Notes: generated by a model from the sequence alone, not told the origin. Shown: positions 1-9,966, counted from the first letter of the stretch. The stretch: 64,000 bases of DNA from an uncultured bacterium (GCA_905214725.1 CAJMNH010000005.1:124001-188000), one strand, 5' to 3'. Numbers and translations are program-made.

Positions 1-1540
1 ACACCTCGTCCGAATACTTGATTTCGCCCTTGTTGACGCAACCCGAGACATTCGAGTAGGCCCATCCGCCGACGCCTGCAATGGCGGCCGCATCGCTCGG
101 CGACTTGCGGTGAACGGAGATTTGCCCTTCGTTGGTGTTGTCCGCGATGACGTTGCCGGCGGTGCCCTGACCGAAAATGCCGCCGATGATGGTCGTGCTG
201 CTCGCATCGACATTCATCGTGATATTCGCCGTACTGGTGCAGCCCGTGACCTGCGCCGTCGCGCCCAGTTTACCGGCGATTGCGCCCAGCGTCACCTTGG
301 CGGTCGCCGTCGTCGTGAACGAACCCGCCACGCGCAGGTTTTTCACGGTTCCGTCGAGGGTGGCGAAGAGTCCGGCGAGCGCATCGTCGCCCGAATAGTT
401 CACCGTGATCGTTTTGCCGTTTCCGTCGAACACGCCCGGGAAATTCTTGATCGGAGTCCAAGGACCCGTCACCACAATATCCTTGTGCAGGACGACTTCC
501 CCCGCCGCGTTCAGGAACCGTTTCGCCGTAGGATCGACCTCCACCTCGGCGGCGAAGGCCGCCAGATCGGCTTCGGACGAAATGCCGTCGTAGACCTTCG
601 TGGCAATTTCGACCTTGTCGATCAGCCACTTGGGATAGTTCGTGCAGAGCGCCTTGAACCGCTTCGCATTCGCGCAGTAGTAGTCGACCGCCTCGGCCGC
701 ATAGACGGCGTTGCCGTCGCCCTGCTGCTTGTCCACATTGAAGACGCTGAGTTCGACATTCGCCTTCTCAAACTCTTCGAGCGTACGCGAACCCTTGCCG
801 CCCGCCTCGGCCGACATATAGCTCGCCGCCGAGAGATTGGCCCAGTAATAGCCCGCGCCGACATAGTCGGTCGCCGACTTGTTCGCCATCCATCCGATCG
901 GAATGTCGGCAGCCTTGGCATAGGCGAACGCCGATTTCATAACGGTCGTATTTCCGGTGCAGATGAACTCGACGAAGTATTTGGCGCCCAGCTCCGTCAC
1001 GATTTCGCACGCCCGTTTGGTCGCATTGATCGGATATTGGGTGAGTGTCGACGGATAGGTGATGTTCTTGATGTCGAGCCACAAGCGCGTACTGCACTCC
1101 TTCTTCTTCACCTCGCGGATGAAATCTTCCAACGAGGGGAGCTGTTCGCCGTTGGAGAGCGCGCCGCCGGCGCGCAGCTCGGAGAGCGTATGCTCCCAAG
1201 GATGCATGCCGTTGATTTTGCAGTTTCCGTCGGCATGGGCGACGACGACGTTGTCGTCCTTCGTCCAGTAGATGTCGCACTCGGAAGCGTAACAGCCCAG
1301 ATCGATCGCATATCTCAGCGAAGCCAGCGAATTGTCCGGCGCCTTGCACTCCGAGGCGCCGCCGCGGTGCGCGACGATGTTGTTGCCGCCCGCCGCCGGT
1401 TTGAGCAGGCCGTCGTCGACCTCTTCGTCGGGATTGGGAATCTGACTCCAATCGGGCTGCGCCGGCCACTCGTCGTCGGTGCAGGCGAAGAGCAGAACCG
1501 CTGCCGCTGCTGCGGTCAGTGAAATTATCTTTTTCAACAT
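1..1540 (-). CDS. Glycerophosphodiester phosphodiesterase lipoprotein (partial, runs off left edge)
   Basis: Reading back from the ATG at 1540, the frame is open to base 1, so the C-terminus lies outside the window. The N-terminus is a lipoprotein signal ending LLFAC with Cys20. Residues about 48-300 match the GDPD fold: the AHRGG motif with the catalytic His and Arg, a PDNS version of the PENT motif, the metal-binding E-C-D, then a KDD turn and VVAHADG. This family hydrolyses glycerophosphodiesters to sn-glycerol 3-phosphate and an alcohol. After about residue 345 come repeats resembling GLUG units (AGLFATLDGTVKNLRV, GAIAGKLG, GGIFGQG), likely a beta-solenoid adhesion or binding part. It follows the FISUMP lipoprotein by 21 bases and is probably the last gene seen of the sigma/FecR/SusCD operon. 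Substrate is inferred from family only. Confidence 0.85.
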   Translation of the reverse strand, partial: MLKKIISLTAAAAAVLLFACTDDEWPAQPDWSQIPNPDEEVDDGLLKPAAGGNNIVAHRGGASECKAPDNSLASLRYAIDLGCYASECDIYWTKDDNVVVAHADGNCKINGMHPWEHTLSELRAGGALSNGEQLPSLEDFIREVKKKECSTRLWLDIKNITYPSTLTQYPINATKRACEIVTELGAKYFVEFICTGNTTVMKSAFAYAKAADIPIGWMANKSATDYVGAGYYWANLSAASYMSAEAGGKGSRTLEEFEKANVELSVFNVDKQQGDGNAVYAAEAVDYYCANAKRFKALCTNYPKWLIDKVEIATKVYDGISSEADLAAFAAEVEVDPTAKRFLNAAGEVVLHKDIVVTGPWTPIKNFPGVFDGNGKTITVNYSGDDALAGLFATLDGTVKNLRVAGSFTTTATAKVTLGAIAGKLGATAQVTGCTSTANITMNVDASSTTIIGGIFGQGTAGNVIADNTNEGQISVHRKSPSDAAAIAGVGGWAYSNVSGCVNKGEIKYSDEV

Positions 1541-1561
1541 GATTTCTGAATTTTAACGGTA

Positions 1562-3631
1562 CTATTTATAATTCTTGACGCATCGGACGGCTCCGCCGCT
1601 TCCGTTACCGAAATCGAATCCGCCGTTGGTACGCATATTGGCCTCGCGGCTCTGGTTCCAAACTCGCCATCCGGCCTTCTTCGTCGCCGAATAGTCGCCG
1701 ATGAGAGGAATGAACGAATACATTCTCGGATCGTTGTCGCCGGGACCGTAGTCGTAACCCGTCTTGTAGAGACGCCATCCCTGACTGAACATGTTGAATC
1801 CGAACGCCGCGGCAGACGACGAAATCTTTTCGGCCGGACAGGTCGGATTGTAAATGTTCCAGTCGGAGGTGAAGAGCAGCGCCGCGAAATTGGTCAGCGT
1901 ACCCCCGCCGAACGCCGCATAGGTGGCCGTCGACTCGGCAACGGGATAATCGGACGCGCCCTGTGCGTGCGCCGCGTAAACGAGGTCTTTCCAATCCTGC
2001 ATGTTAGCGATATGCCAGCCGTAGGGGCAGATGCCCTGAATCTGCATCTTCAGATTGGGATGCTCCGCCTCGGCTTTCGCATCGCCGGCGGCGGTGGCTT
2101 CATAAGCGGCAAGCGCTGCGGGCAGAACGCTTTCGAGCACGTAGGTGTCGCCCACAGCGTCGATCAGCGTCTGACCCGGTTCACCGAACGGGCAGTTGAT
2201 CAGAGCGGCCGACCCGCCTTCGCAAGCATTCAGCGCACCGTTGGCATTGCCGGTAAGCGATTCGTAAGAGCTGTACAAACGACCGTAGATGTCGCCGAGC
2301 GGCTTGCCCGACCCATCTTTCGCCTCGACGACCGATCCGCCGTTCTCCTCGGTATCGTAGGCCGGATTGCGCGAAGCATAGGGAGCTTCGTTGCCGTAAC
2401 CGCCCGTCTGATGGCCGCTCACGAGTCCGCTGCCGAGCTTGTATTTGCCGATAGAGGAGCCGCCGTTCCAATGCAGGCCGACGGTCATCCAAGTTTTCGT
2501 ACCGCCGCCACGGGTCGCATAAGCCTTGGTAGGATAGTTCGCAAGTTCCGAATCAGGCATACAGTTGGAAGTGGTGATACGATCCCACGACCATGTCATC
2601 CTATTGAAATCCAACGAGATCATACGCAGACCGTCGACATCTATTTCGGGCCCTTCCGGTATTTGCGCCGCTGCCGTCGAGATTTCCTTGACGGAACCGT
2701 CCTTCGCCAGCGCATAATAAGGATAGGCAAGCGTACGGCCGTTCTTATTGAGCAGAACGGGATTCTTCCCGTCGGCCGAACGCAGGAAGTAGAGCGTGCC
2801 CGTGTACTCGCCGACCGCCTTGCGCGTCAACTCGTAGGCATCGGCGATGGCCAGCCCGTCGGCCGACGCGCCGTACATGTAATAGTAATCGTAAGCGGCA
2901 TTCTGCGTTACGGGGATCTCGAGCGTCGCCATGCTGGTCTGCTCCGTGCCCACGACGATCGCAAGAACAGCCGACCGCGTCTTCTCCTGATCGTTCCATT
3001 CCGACGCGGTCAGCGTCAGCGCGCCCACTCCGTTGTCGCCGATGGTCAACCAGTCGGAAGACTCCTCGCCATAGGCAATCTTATAGGCATAAACATCGCC
3101 CATATTGCTTGTGTAGGCTACGTTCTCCGATCCGCCGGCCGCCATGAACACGATCTGTTTCGTTTCGGAAGAGACCGTGGCGTCCGCCTTCTGGCCGAGC
3201 TGCGTGAATTCATAATCGGCCGTCGTTCCGTCGGCCGCAGCGATGGTGACGACCACCTTGCGGCGGTACTCCGTATTGGGCTGGGCCACCACTTCGATAC
3301 CCTCGGCCGTGAGATCGTGGTAGATGCCGCCGACCGCCTCTTCGAAGATCGACGTGACGGCCGTTTTGCGAACCGACGCCCATGTCGCGGTCGCGGGAAC
3401 GGACGCCTCCCACGCCATCTGCGAAACCGCAGGACCTACATTGACGGTTACGGCAGAGGTAAAACTCTCGTTCCCCGAGGCGGTGGTTCCGTCGGCATTG
3501 AAGAGCTCCGCTTCGGGGTAGATGGAGATTCGCGTCGCGGCATCGAAACAATCGGTACCGTCGTCATAGCACGATACGGCAACGAGCAACGTCGCACAGG
3601 CCAGTATCGCTTTTTTTATCATAGATTTCAT
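1562..3631 (-). CDS. BACON and FISUMP domain lipoprotein of SusCD locus 1
   Basis: 689 residues with a lipoprotein signal (VAVSC, Cys21). Residues about 40-245 hold two BACON-like beta-sandwich repeats (WASV, EYRRKVVVTI, then SDWLTIGDNGVG and a TRSAVLAIVV strand), a domain thought to bind carbohydrate or mucin. The last 170 or so residues resemble the Fibrobacter succinogenes major paralogous domain (FISUMP): ICPYGWHIANMQDWKDL, GWRVWNQSREANM and the ending GAVRCVKN. It sits where SusE/SusF-type surface binding lipoproteins usually sit, 23 bases after the SusD stop. I infer a surface ligand-binding lipoprotein; no catalytic motif is visible. Confidence 0.8.
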   Translation of the reverse strand: MKSMIKKAILACATLLVAVSCYDDGTDCFDAATRISIYPEAELFNADGTTASGNESFTSAVTVNVGPAVSQMAWEASVPATATWASVRKTAVTSIFEEAVGGIYHDLTAEGIEVVAQPNTEYRRKVVVTIAAADGTTADYEFTQLGQKADATVSSETKQIVFMAAGGSENVAYTSNMGDVYAYKIAYGEESSDWLTIGDNGVGALTLTASEWNDQEKTRSAVLAIVVGTEQTSMATLEIPVTQNAAYDYYYMYGASADGLAIADAYELTRKAVGEYTGTLYFLRSADGKNPVLLNKNGRTLAYPYYALAKDGSVKEISTAAAQIPEGPEIDVDGLRMISLDFNRMTWSWDRITTSNCMPDSELANYPTKAYATRGGGTKTWMTVGLHWNGGSSIGKYKLGSGLVSGHQTGGYGNEAPYASRNPAYDTEENGGSVVEAKDGSGKPLGDIYGRLYSSYESLTGNANGALNACEGGSAALINCPFGEPGQTLIDAVGDTYVLESVLPAALAAYEATAAGDAKAEAEHPNLKMQIQGICPYGWHIANMQDWKDLVYAAHAQGASDYPVAESTATYAAFGGGTLTNFAALLFTSDWNIYNPTCPAEKISSSAAAFGFNMFSQGWRLYKTGYDYGPGDNDPRMYSFIPLIGDYSATKKAGWRVWNQSREANMRTNGGFDFGNGSGGAVRCVKNYK

Positions 3632-3654
3632 TTTCCTCTCGAATTAGGTGAGTA

Positions 3655-5163
3655 TTAATACCATCCTTCGGTCTGCGTGAGATTCGAGTTCTTGTCCCGC
3701 GCGGATTTCGAAATCGGCCACAGAAGGATGTTCGTGTTGTTCTTATGCTCCATGAGGTAGGAGTTGTAGTCCCAGATCTTGTCGAGGCGGATCAAAGCCC
3801 ACCAGATGACGCCTTCAGCCGGAAACTCGAGGAAATACTCGTCGACGAGCGCTTTCAGTACGGCGGCCTGCGACGCATCGGTATAGTAATCGGCCTTGCC
3901 GTAGGCGCGCTGCGCGATCAGGTTGAGCGATTTCAGCGCGCCCGCATAGTCCTTGCGATAGTATTTCAGTTCGGCGTCCATCATGATGGCCAGCGCGGCA
4001 CGATAGTAGATCAGATCGGCGTCGAGCACCATCTTTCCGGCGCTCATGTCCCCGAGGAACTTGTTGCAGAAGGTCAATCGACCGCCGTCGGTGCCATAGT
4101 CGCCATCGCCCAGATTGTATTTGACGCGGGTATCGCCCTTGTTGTCGCGGCTGTCCCGAAGTTTTTCGAGAAATCCGTCGCCGTAGGCGAGCCACTGCGT
4201 CTCGTAGATCGGAACGGGACTTCCCTGATACCCTTTGGCCACATACGCCTCCGGGAAGGCGAAATACCAGCTGTATCCGCCCGTCTTGGACTCGGTCTGA
4301 TCGTTGTAGAGCGCAAAGACCACCTCCTTGCTGTTCTTCGAGGGCTTCGCGTTGTCGGCCATGCGGTCGAAGATCTGACCGTAGTCGTCGCACAGCAGCG
4401 ACGAGGAGATGCCGATCGCATCGAGCGCATCTTCGGCGCCCTTCAGATAGCCGTCGCCGCCCTTCTGAGCCGCGTACATCCAGAGGTTGTATTCCGCTTT
4501 GAGCATCAGCACCGCCATCTTGGTGGCCAGATACTTGTCCGATCCGAGGTCGGCGGCCAGCGACAGGGCCGATTCAATATCGGCGCCGATCTGGGCGTAG
4601 ACCTCCGCTTTCGGAGCGCGCACCGGATAGGTTTCCGGCTGATCGACCGATTCAATCGGACGGAGATTCAGCGGCACGTCGCCCCACAGTCTCGCCGCCC
4701 AGAAATAGGCGTAGGCGCGTGCGAAGTAGGCCTGCCCCATCGCCCAGTTGCGTTTGGCGTCGGTCATCGGGATCGACTGATTCGGAGCGTATTTAAGCAC
4801 GGCGTTCGCCTGATCGATGGCGGAGTAGAGACTCGACCACCCGCAGGAGGTAATGTTGGCCGTCATCGTATTCTGGATCACCTCGCGGCCGACCCATACG
4901 TTGAAGACCGGCGAGGGGCCCCACATGTACTCTCCGACGCGGAGCTCGCCCCAGTAAAAGACGTTGATCTGGCTCTGGACGAAATTCGAGCGGAGCGCGG
5001 AGTAGATGCCGTAAGTGGAACCTTCGACCTGCACCGAGGTCTTCCACATATTGCTGACCGACAATTTATTGTCTTGCATTATATCGAGCATGTCGCAGGA
5101 TACGGCCGAGAAACACACCGCAACGGACAAGAGCCATCTGTATATGCTGCTTTCGATTTTCAT
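3655..5163 (-). CDS. SusD/RagB family nutrient-binding lipoprotein, locus 1
   Basis: 502 residues with lipobox CFSAVSC (Cys23). The typical SusD start follows: DMLDI, then the TPR-like helical core (LYSAIDQANAVLKY, GQAYFARAYAYFWAARLWGDVPL around residues 105-155). The C-terminal RagB part ends in EFPAEGVIWWALIRLDKIWDYN and a LWPISKS motif. SusD proteins form the lid on the partner SusC barrel and capture the ligand at the cell surface. The gene lies 12 bases downstream of SusC, the normal paired order. The ligand cannot be read from the sequence. Confidence 0.93.
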   Translation of the reverse strand: MKIESSIYRWLLSVAVCFSAVSCDMLDIMQDNKLSVSNMWKTSVQVEGSTYGIYSALRSNFVQSQINVFYWGELRVGEYMWGPSPVFNVWVGREVIQNTMTANITSCGWSSLYSAIDQANAVLKYAPNQSIPMTDAKRNWAMGQAYFARAYAYFWAARLWGDVPLNLRPIESVDQPETYPVRAPKAEVYAQIGADIESALSLAADLGSDKYLATKMAVLMLKAEYNLWMYAAQKGGDGYLKGAEDALDAIGISSSLLCDDYGQIFDRMADNAKPSKNSKEVVFALYNDQTESKTGGYSWYFAFPEAYVAKGYQGSPVPIYETQWLAYGDGFLEKLRDSRDNKGDTRVKYNLGDGDYGTDGGRLTFCNKFLGDMSAGKMVLDADLIYYRAALAIMMDAELKYYRKDYAGALKSLNLIAQRAYGKADYYTDASQAAVLKALVDEYFLEFPAEGVIWWALIRLDKIWDYNSYLMEHKNNTNILLWPISKSARDKNSNLTQTEGWY

Positions 5164-5175
5164 GGTTGATTCGCT

Positions 5176-8100
5176 TTAGAAGGTGACTTTCAGGTTGAAG
5201 AGGAACTTGCTCGTGGGCGGGAAGATATTCGGGCGATCCGAAGCGCTCGAATTGGCCGTCGACACCGACGTGTACTGCCCTGCGCCCGACGTGGCTCCCA
5301 TACCGGTCTCGGGATTGATCGCGCCCGTGACACCCGTCCAGTAGGCGATCGTATTGCAGGTGATGCCCACGGTCAGCTTTTTCATATGCAGTTTGCGAAC
5401 CCAACTCTCCGGCAGGTCGTAATAGAGCGACACGTCGCGCAGACAGAGGTAATCGGCCTTCTCGACATTGAAATTGGAGGCGCGGCCCCAGTTGGCGTTG
5501 CCGTAATCGGCGTCGTTGGGGAAATAACGGGCGTACTTCGCACCGGTATCGCCGGGATATTTCCAGCAGTCGTAGACATAGGAGGCGATCGCCGAATTGC
5601 CCTGCCCGATCGTATTCTGGATCATGCGGGTCTTCATGTAGTTGTAGATCGAGTGTCCGATCGCATAGTCCAGATAGATCGACAGCGTGAGCCGCTTGTA
5701 GCGGAACGTATTGCTGATGCCTCCCGTCGAGTGGGGCACGACGCTGCCCAGATAGAACATATCCTCGGCATTGATAATTTCGTTGCCGTCGGCGTCGCGG
5801 GCCGAACCGGTACGGTTGCACCACTCGTAGTCGCCGGCGTCCTTGCGTCCCGGAATCTGTGCGCCGTCGCTTACGCGATGGCCTTTCGCCAATGCGTCGT
5901 AATAAGCGGCATCGGCCTCCGCCTCCGTCTGGATGATATGATCGATCTTGTAGCCGTAGATGCGGCCGAGCGGCTCGCCGACGGCCGTGCCGCCGAAGCG
6001 GTATCCCGTTTCGGACATCTTGTAACCGCCGATCCGATAAGCCTTTTTACCGGTGGGATTTCCATACTGGTCGACTTCGTCGTAGGCATACTCCTCAGGC
6101 AGCGACAACACCTTGTTGCGGTTGTAGGAGTAGGTCAGACCGAGATTCCACGAGAAATTCTTGGTGCGGATCACCTCCGCATTCAGCTCGGCCTCGAAAC
6201 CGTAGAAGCGAGCGCTGCCCACGTTGGCCTTCACGCTCGAATAGGGGCCAGTATCGGGCATGGTGATCGAGAAGAGCATGTTGTCGGTCTTCTTGTTGTA
6301 ATAGTCGAAGATAAACCGCACGCGGTCGTTCAGAAATCCCACATCCAACCCCACGTCGAGCTGTGTGGTCGACTCCCACTGCATGTCGGAGTTCTGCATG
6401 GCCGAGGGAAGGAAGGTCGTCATGCCGTTGTACTGCCCCGTGGCGAAGGCTCCGTAGGTGTCGTAAAGACCGATGCCGTTGTTACCGGTCTGTCCGTACG
6501 AAACGCGAAGTTTGAGGTTGTTCATCGTCCGCTTCACCGACTCGAAGAAGGGTTCCTCGCTGACGACCCACGCGGCCGACGCAGCCGGGAAGAATCCCCA
6601 CTGGTTGCCCTTGGCGAATTTCGAAGAGCCGTCGTAGCGGAACGTACCGGAAACGATGTATTTTTGCGCAAAGTCATAGGAGACACGGCCGAAGAACGAC
6701 ATCAGCGCCTGTTTCTCATCTTTATTCGACGCCGAGAAGTTGATGCCCGAATCGATGATGGGGACATCGTCGGATGCCGAACCGGTCGAGTTGGCCGTGA
6801 GATACCAATACCGCTGACTCATCAATTCGTAACCCACCGTCGCGCCCACCGTATGTTTGTCGGCGAACGTGCGATTGAAGGCCAGATGGGCCGTGAAAGT
6901 ATCGCGGACGGTCTGGGTGCGCGTCTCCGTCGCCGAACGCGTCTGGCTGACGAGATTCGGATAGCCGTCGACCTCGCCGCGCGCATAATAACTGCCGCGG
7001 TAGTTGTTGCCGTAATAGTTGTATTGGGCGGTGGCCACCAGCCCGTCGATGATCCGCCATTTGAGGTTGAACGTACTCGAAATCCGATCCGTAGCGGCCT
7101 CGCGGTCATAGAACGCTTCGTAGAAGGAAGCCAACTGCGCATTGGCGTTGCCGCCGCTGGAGATCCAGCCGATCTCGTCGTCGAAACCGCGCGCCGTAGG
7201 AGCGAACATAATTCCCCGTCCGAAGGCGTTGAAATAGTTGTCCACGAATTTCTTGCTCCGCTGACGCGAAATATCGAACGTCGTGGAAGCTTCGAGGCTC
7301 TTGGTGATCTTGAAGCTGGCGTTGCCGTGCGTGGTGAACACGTCGTAATCGCTCATGGCGAAGACGCCGCCGTCGTCGAGGTAGCTGATCGACGCGGCGT
7401 AACTCATCTTGTCGTTGCCGCCGTTGACGCCGATGTACTCCTTCTGCCAGAAGGCCTCGCTCATCCACTGATTCTGATGATCGGTATCCGTGAAGATGAT
7501 AACCTTGCTGTTGTCGAGCGGATCGAACATCCACTGGTAACCGTCGGGAACCGTGCCGCCGTATTCCAGATAGCGCGTCGTGAACTGGTTCCGATTCGAG
7601 GTATTGCCCGTACCCACGGCGACATTGGCGCCGTCCAACCACGATTTGGCGGCCAGCGTACCGGTCGATTTGGCGTAAATATTGGCAATGGCCGGACGCA
7701 TCAACGCGATCTGCTCGCGTGCGCTGAGCAAATCCCACTTCTTGGTCGGCGCCGAAAATCCCACCTGCACGTCGAACACGACCTGAGGCCCTTGCGAAGG
7801 ACTGCCCTTCTTCGTGGTGACGATGATGACGCCGTTCGATGCGCGGGCACCGTAAATCGCAGCCGACGCAGCGTCTTTGAGAATCTCCATCGATTCGATG
7901 TCGTTGGGGTTGACGCCGGTCAAATCGTCCCGCAAGGCTCCGTCGACGATATAGATCGGATCGTTGCCCATGTTGATCGACGATCCGCCGCGAATCAGGA
8001 AACGGGGCGCCTCGCCCGAAAGCGAATTGTTGGTCGCCACCCGAAGACCTGCGACCTTTCCCTTCAAGGCGTCGCCGACGGTCGAAACCGGAGCTCCGTA

Positions 8101-8799
8101 GAGCTTGTCGCCGTCGACCTTCGAAATCGACGTGGTCAGCGTCTTGCGGGACTGCGTGCCGTATCCGATGACGACCACCTCGTCGACCATTTTGAGGTCC
8201 TCCACCATCGCAACGTCGATGACCGTGCGCTTGCCGACCTTCTCCTCGACGCTCTTATAGCCGAGATAGATGAATTGCAGCACCGAATTCTCGCCGTCGA
8301 CGCGCAGCGCATAGTGTCCGGCGGCATCGGTGGTTACGCCCTTGTATGTTTCGGCGACCATGACCGTAACGCCCGGCAGCGGCTTGCCCGCTTCGTCATG
8401 GACGGTTCCCGAAACGGCGATCGTCGGAACGGATGCGGAGGGGGGGGGTACAGCCGCCCTAGTGATGCGTACCAGCTTGCCTTCGAATTCGAAGGCGACC
8501 TTCTGCCCTGCGAAAATCCGTTCGAGCACCGCTTTCAGCGGTTCGTCGGCAGCGTCGATCGAAACCTTGGCGTTGGTGTCGACGTTGGCCGTACGGGTAA
8601 TGAACGCATACTGGTAACGTTTGGTAATGTTTTCAAGAATGTCGGAGATCGAGGCATTGTGCATGGAGAGCGTAATCCGCTGCTCAGCGCCCGACGATTG
8701 GGCCGCCGCACTCCCGATTCCACAGCATGAGAAGAGGATCAGCAGCAGCAACCAGCTAAAAATTCCCACGCTTTTTTGGTTCGTGTAGAGATAATTCAT
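5176..8799 (-). CDS. SusC/RagA TonB-linked outer-membrane transporter with STN domain, locus 1
   Basis: About 1,207 residues from the ATG at 8799, which gives a clean signal peptide; an in-frame ATG at 8838 would add 13 residues. Order of domains: signal peptide, a Secretin/TonB N-terminal (STN) domain (ISDILENITKRYQYAF to GKLVRITRA), a CarboxypepD_reg beta-sandwich (ISGTVHDE-like, GVTVMVAETYKGVTTDAAGHY), TonB box DEVVVIGYGTQSRK, the plug (GDALKGKVAGLRV, RGGSSINMGNDPIYIVDG) and the 22-strand barrel ending KFLFNLKVTF. The STN domain is the module that contacts a FecR anti-sigma factor, and FecR and an ECF sigma factor lie immediately upstream, so surface substrate probably switches the locus on through this transporter. 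A run of nine C (coding strand) sits in the linker between STN and CarboxypepD_reg at 8440-8448. Confidence 0.95.
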   Translation of the reverse strand: MNYLYTNQKSVGIFSWLLLLILFSCCGIGSAAAQSSGAEQRITLSMHNASISDILENITKRYQYAFITRTANVDTNAKVSIDAADEPLKAVLERIFAGQKVAFEFEGKLVRITRAAVPPPSASVPTIAVSGTVHDEAGKPLPGVTVMVAETYKGVTTDAAGHYALRVDGENSVLQFIYLGYKSVEEKVGKRTVIDVAMVEDLKMVDEVVVIGYGTQSRKTLTTSISKVDGDKLYGAPVSTVGDALKGKVAGLRVATNNSLSGEAPRFLIRGGSSINMGNDPIYIVDGALRDDLTGVNPNDIESMEILKDAASAAIYGARASNGVIIVTTKKGSPSQGPQVVFDVQVGFSAPTKKWDLLSAREQIALMRPAIANIYAKSTGTLAAKSWLDGANVAVGTGNTSNRNQFTTRYLEYGGTVPDGYQWMFDPLDNSKVIIFTDTDHQNQWMSEAFWQKEYIGVNGGNDKMSYAASISYLDDGGVFAMSDYDVFTTHGNASFKITKSLEASTTFDISRQRSKKFVDNYFNAFGRGIMFAPTARGFDDEIGWISSGGNANAQLASFYEAFYDREAATDRISSTFNLKWRIIDGLVATAQYNYYGNNYRGSYYARGEVDGYPNLVSQTRSATETRTQTVRDTFTAHLAFNRTFADKHTVGATVGYELMSQRYWYLTANSTGSASDDVPIIDSGINFSASNKDEKQALMSFFGRVSYDFAQKYIVSGTFRYDGSSKFAKGNQWGFFPAASAAWVVSEEPFFESVKRTMNNLKLRVSYGQTGNNGIGLYDTYGAFATGQYNGMTTFLPSAMQNSDMQWESTTQLDVGLDVGFLNDRVRFIFDYYNKKTDNMLFSITMPDTGPYSSVKANVGSARFYGFEAELNAEVIRTKNFSWNLGLTYSYNRNKVLSLPEEYAYDEVDQYGNPTGKKAYRIGGYKMSETGYRFGGTAVGEPLGRIYGYKIDHIIQTEAEADAAYYDALAKGHRVSDGAQIPGRKDAGDYEWCNRTGSARDADGNEIINAEDMFYLGSVVPHSTGGISNTFRYKRLTLSIYLDYAIGHSIYNYMKTRMIQNTIGQGNSAIASYVYDCWKYPGDTGAKYARYFPNDADYGNANWGRASNFNVEKADYLCLRDVSLYYDLPESWVRKLHMKKLTVGITCNTIAYWTGVTGAINPETGMGATSGAGQYTSVSTANSSASDRPNIFPPTSKFLFNLKVTF
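8440..8448. repeat. Homopolymer G9/C9 tract inside SusC of locus 1
   Basis: Nine consecutive G on the plus strand (C on the coding strand). They encode the PPP of the VPPPSA linker between the STN and CarboxypepD_reg domains. With nine bases the frame is intact; gain or loss of one base would end translation before the barrel. Confidence 0.9.
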
Positions 8800-8848
8800 A
8801 CTTTTGTTCAGGTTTTGTAGATTTATTTTAGGTCTCAAAATTCCGAGT

Positions 8849-8873
8849 CGGAAAATGGTAACGACATTTTCCG
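8849..8873 (-). terminator. Hairpin between fecR and susC (terminator or leader stem)
   Basis: Arms CGGAAAATG and CATTTTCCG pair perfectly over nine bases around a seven-base loop. It lies 80 bases after the FecR stop and 50 bases before the SusC start. The run of T that follows is short and broken, so it may be a weak terminator separating regulator from transporter, or a leader structure. Confidence 0.45.
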
Positions 8874-8952
8874 GCTTTTCTCATCGCTTCTTTCTCATAG
8901 GCATATACGTGTGTTCAGGTTGTTTTCGGATCGTATGCGGTCGGCGGGCCGT

Positions 8953-9966
8953 TCAACGGGCCCGCTCGATCTCGATGATGCGGCCGTCGCGCCGGATGTT
9001 CAGCGTATGATGGATATTCAGGGCATCGAGCAATTTGTCGATCTCCCAACCGCTGGCGAACGAAGCGAAATACTCTTCGTTGAGCAGCGACGCATCGCGG
9101 ATGACGATCTGCACGTCGAAGATGCGTTCCAAGTCGCGGGCGATCTCGCCGAGCGTCTTGTGACGGAAGGTGTGGAACCCGTCGCGCCACGAGGCGTAGT
9201 GCGCGCAGTCGAACCGCTCGCGGACAATGGCGCTGGTCGCATTGTCGACCAGAATCTTGTCGCCCGGCGTCATCAGAATACGCGCACCGTCGCCGCCTTT
9301 TTTCAGCCCGAGCGAGATGCTGCCCTCCACGAGCGACGTCTCGACATACTTGTCCTCGTTGTAGGAGCGGACGTTGAATCGGGTTCCCAACACCCGAATG
9401 CTGACGCTTCTCGTGTCGACGCGGAAGGGCCGCGCAGGATCCTTCTTCACGTCCATGTAGACTTCGCCGCTGACGAAGAGCTGCCGTTCGCGGTCGAAAC
9501 GGTCGGGATAAAAAACATAGGTGCCCGAATTCAGCCACACCTGACTGCCGTCGGGCAGCGTGATCGCACGGGTCTGACCATAAGGCGCATACACCTCGAC
9601 CCACTCCGGGTGCTCCGAAGCCTGCCGCGACGCGAGTTGGTAGACGCATACGACGAGCGGAATAAGCAGAATCGCAGCGGCCTGCGACGCCCACCGCCAC
9701 AACCTCCGCATCCGAGGCTTCCGTCCGAAGAGCCGTTCGGTCAGGGCGCGGTAGCGTTTGTCGACCGTCTGCCGCGGGGCGGTTTTGTGCAGCGAGCTTT
9801 CCCAGAAAGCGAGCAACTCCTCACCGACGGGATCCCCTTCCGGCGCGGAGAGCGACTCCGAATCGGAGTCGTGTTCGAGAAACCACCGTCTGAGCGCTTC
9901 CCGTACGTCTGCATCGCCTCCGTGTTCGAGGTAGTGTTTGAGCAAATCTTTTGGTATCTTTTTCAT
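8953..9966 (-). CDS. FecR-family anti-sigma factor
   Basis: 337 residues from the ATG at 9966; the open frame extends to 10014 but MKKIPKDLLKHYLEHGG is the usual start. The cytoplasmic N-terminus (about 1-88) is followed by one membrane segment (AAAILLIPLVVCVYQLA), then the periplasmic FecR domain (GQTRAITLPDGSQVWLNSGTYV, GEVYMDVKKDPARPF, VLGTRFNVRSY) and a C-terminal DUF4974 domain (FRHKTLGEIARDLERIFDV, DALNIHHTLNI) that resembles an STN fold. It holds the ECF sigma factor inactive until the SusC STN domain signals transport. It lies about 100 bases after the sigma gene, in the same direction. Confidence 0.95.
   Translation of the reverse strand: MKKIPKDLLKHYLEHGGDADVREALRRWFLEHDSDSESLSAPEGDPVGEELLAFWESSLHKTAPRQTVDKRYRALTERLFGRKPRMRRLWRWASQAAAILLIPLVVCVYQLASRQASEHPEWVEVYAPYGQTRAITLPDGSQVWLNSGTYVFYPDRFDRERQLFVSGEVYMDVKKDPARPFRVDTRSVSIRVLGTRFNVRSYNEDKYVETSLVEGSISLGLKKGGDGARILMTPGDKILVDNATSAIVRERFDCAHYASWRDGFHTFRHKTLGEIARDLERIFDVQIVIRDASLLNEEYFASFASGWEIDKLLDALNIHHTLNIRRDGRIIEIERAR

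Noticed and set aside
5386..8730. Open frame of 1,114 codons on the plus strand opposite SusC of locus 1
   Set aside because: It is antisense to a clear SusC gene, Arg/His/Val-rich and resembles no family. Long antisense frames are common opposite GC-rich genes with strong third-position bias.
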